NCBI GenBank assembly: GCA_017615495.1
Contig: JAGAAA010000135.1
Coordinates: 1-6,235, forward strand
Direction: 5' to 3'
Length of the DNA: 6,235 nt
DNA from: Clostridia bacterium
GTDB lineage: Bacteria; Bacillota; Clostridia; Christensenellales; CAG-1252
Each line of letters opens with the position of its first letter. The first letter of the stretch is position 1. Below are positions 5,634 to 6,235 of the stretch, piece after piece. The notes under the pieces are model-generated. The model saw only the letters and a list, made by a program, of their open reading frames with translations, was not told the DNA's origin and did not search any database. The position numbers and the translations under genes are program-made.

Positions 5634-6235
5634 CTATTCGTCCTTGTACTCCGTGCCGATGTAGCGGCGGGAACCGTCCGCCTCCTCAAAAAGTTCAAAA
5701 CGGTCGGAATACTCCTTCACCAAAACGCCGGGACGACGCTTGCTGTAATAGATCAACGGACGTTCGGGCGCGGGGGCGTAATTTTCCTCACGGTACGGAG
5801 CAAAACCGCCCTGCGGGCGGTCCTCCCGCGGATAATCGGGGCGCTCGTACGGGGAACGCGGCGCTTCGTAATAAGGCGCGTGCGGACGATACCCACCGTC
5901 GTACGGGCGACGATCTTCCTGATAACGCTGCGGATAGGGCTCGCCGTACGAGGGGCGGCCGTAACCCTCCTCGTCGCGGTAATCACGGTAAGCGCGCGGG
6001 TCGCCCTGCTCCCCATCGCGGCCCTGCCTCATCCCTTGGCGGGCGCGCCTGACTTCCTCCCTGTATTCGGTAAGAGGGGCAAACACCGCGGAAAGCGGAC
6101 GCACGATCAGGTTGCGGATGGAGATGATCACCGACGCCACGCAACAAAGCCCGAAGCCCACGTAATACAAAATTTGGTCCGTGCCCGCGCCGCCGAAGCT
6201 AAACTCGGTGGTCGCCAAAAGCACGATGCCGAAGA
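5634..6235 (-). CDS. Unrecognised membrane protein with Tyr/Pro/Arg-rich tail, C-terminal 199 residues (5' end outside window)
   Basis: The frame is open to the right edge; the first full codon is at 6233-6231, so the start is missing. A GTG at 6224 is in frame but falls inside a hydrophobic stretch and is unlikely to be the true start. Visible residues 1-9 look like the end of one membrane helix, and 21-47 (YYVGFGLCCVASVIIS and flanks) form another, followed by a basic segment and a presumably cytoplasmic tail. Residues ~78-163 are of low complexity and dominated by Tyr, Pro, Arg, Gly, Asp and Glu, with 16 tyrosines, often as PY, GY or RY. The last ~35 residues (VLVKEYSDRFELFEEADGSR and on to the end) look ordered again. 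I do not recognise the family. Its stop TAG lies one base from the start of the membrane acyltransferase, so the two are likely one operon. Confidence 0.8.
   Translation of the reverse strand, partial: FGIVLLATTEFSFGGAGTDQILYYVGFGLCCVASVIISIRNLIVRPLSAVFAPLTEYREEVRRARQGMRQGRDGEQGDPRAYRDYRDEEGYGRPSYGEPYPQRYQEDRRPYDGGYRPHAPYYEAPRSPYERPDYPREDRPQGGFAPYREENYAPAPERPLIYYSKRRPGVLVKEYSDRFELFEEADGSRRYIGTEYKDE
5641..5645 (-). promoter_or_regulatory. Ribosome binding site deciding the acyltransferase start
   Basis: AAGGA lies within the last codons of the upstream gene, 8 bases before the ATG at 5632. Its position supports the 299-residue form and coupling to translation of the upstream gene. Confidence 0.7.

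Noticed and set aside
5633..5698. N-terminal extension of the membrane acyltransferase to 321 residues
   Set aside because: It lies entirely within the upstream gene in another frame, while an AAGGA site supports the ATG at 5632.

Overview
The window is a compact, bacterial, chromosome-like region of moderate GC content in which every supported gene is on the minus strand, so transcription runs from right to left. Consensus-like Shine-Dalgarno sequences (GGAGGG, TAAGGAG, GGAGG), a consensus-like sigma-A promoter, a UPF0371/DUF1846 protein very close to remembered streptococcal homologues, and a Rho factor with an N-terminal Rho_N domain suggest an anaerobic Bacillota (Clostridia-like) genome. 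That placement is an inference from gene content; there is no rRNA or other marker here. I see no mobile element, CRISPR array, tRNA or rRNA.

Layout in the direction of transcription: (1) At the right edge is the C-terminal part of an unrecognised membrane protein with a long Tyr/Pro/Arg-rich tail. Its stop is one base from the start of (2), a multi-spanning membrane protein of the HGSNAT-catalytic/DUF1624 acyltransferase type; the two look translationally coupled. (3) A gap of about 190 bases holds an imperfect dyad (a possible weak terminator), a strong promoter (TTGACA, 18-base spacer, extended TGC-TATACT) and a GC-rich leader hairpin. (4) That promoter drives a tight three-gene operon: a DUF1846 protein, a long divergent ribose-phosphate pyrophosphokinase-like protein, and an UlaG-like metallo-beta-lactamase-fold hydrolase. 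The gaps are 16 and 10 bases, and the stop codon of the second gene lies inside the Shine-Dalgarno of the third. (5) A gap of about 146 bases with a TATAAT box leads to (6) the transcription terminator gene rho, cut by the left edge of the window after 357 codons.

The most interesting unit is the DUF1846 / PRPP-synthetase-like / MBL-hydrolase operon. It places a protein family of unknown function in the same transcript as an enzyme apparently acting on ribose phosphate or PRPP, and the PRPP-synthetase-like protein departs from the canonical family in both length and active-site loops. Nothing in the window proves a new system, but this linkage is the best lead.
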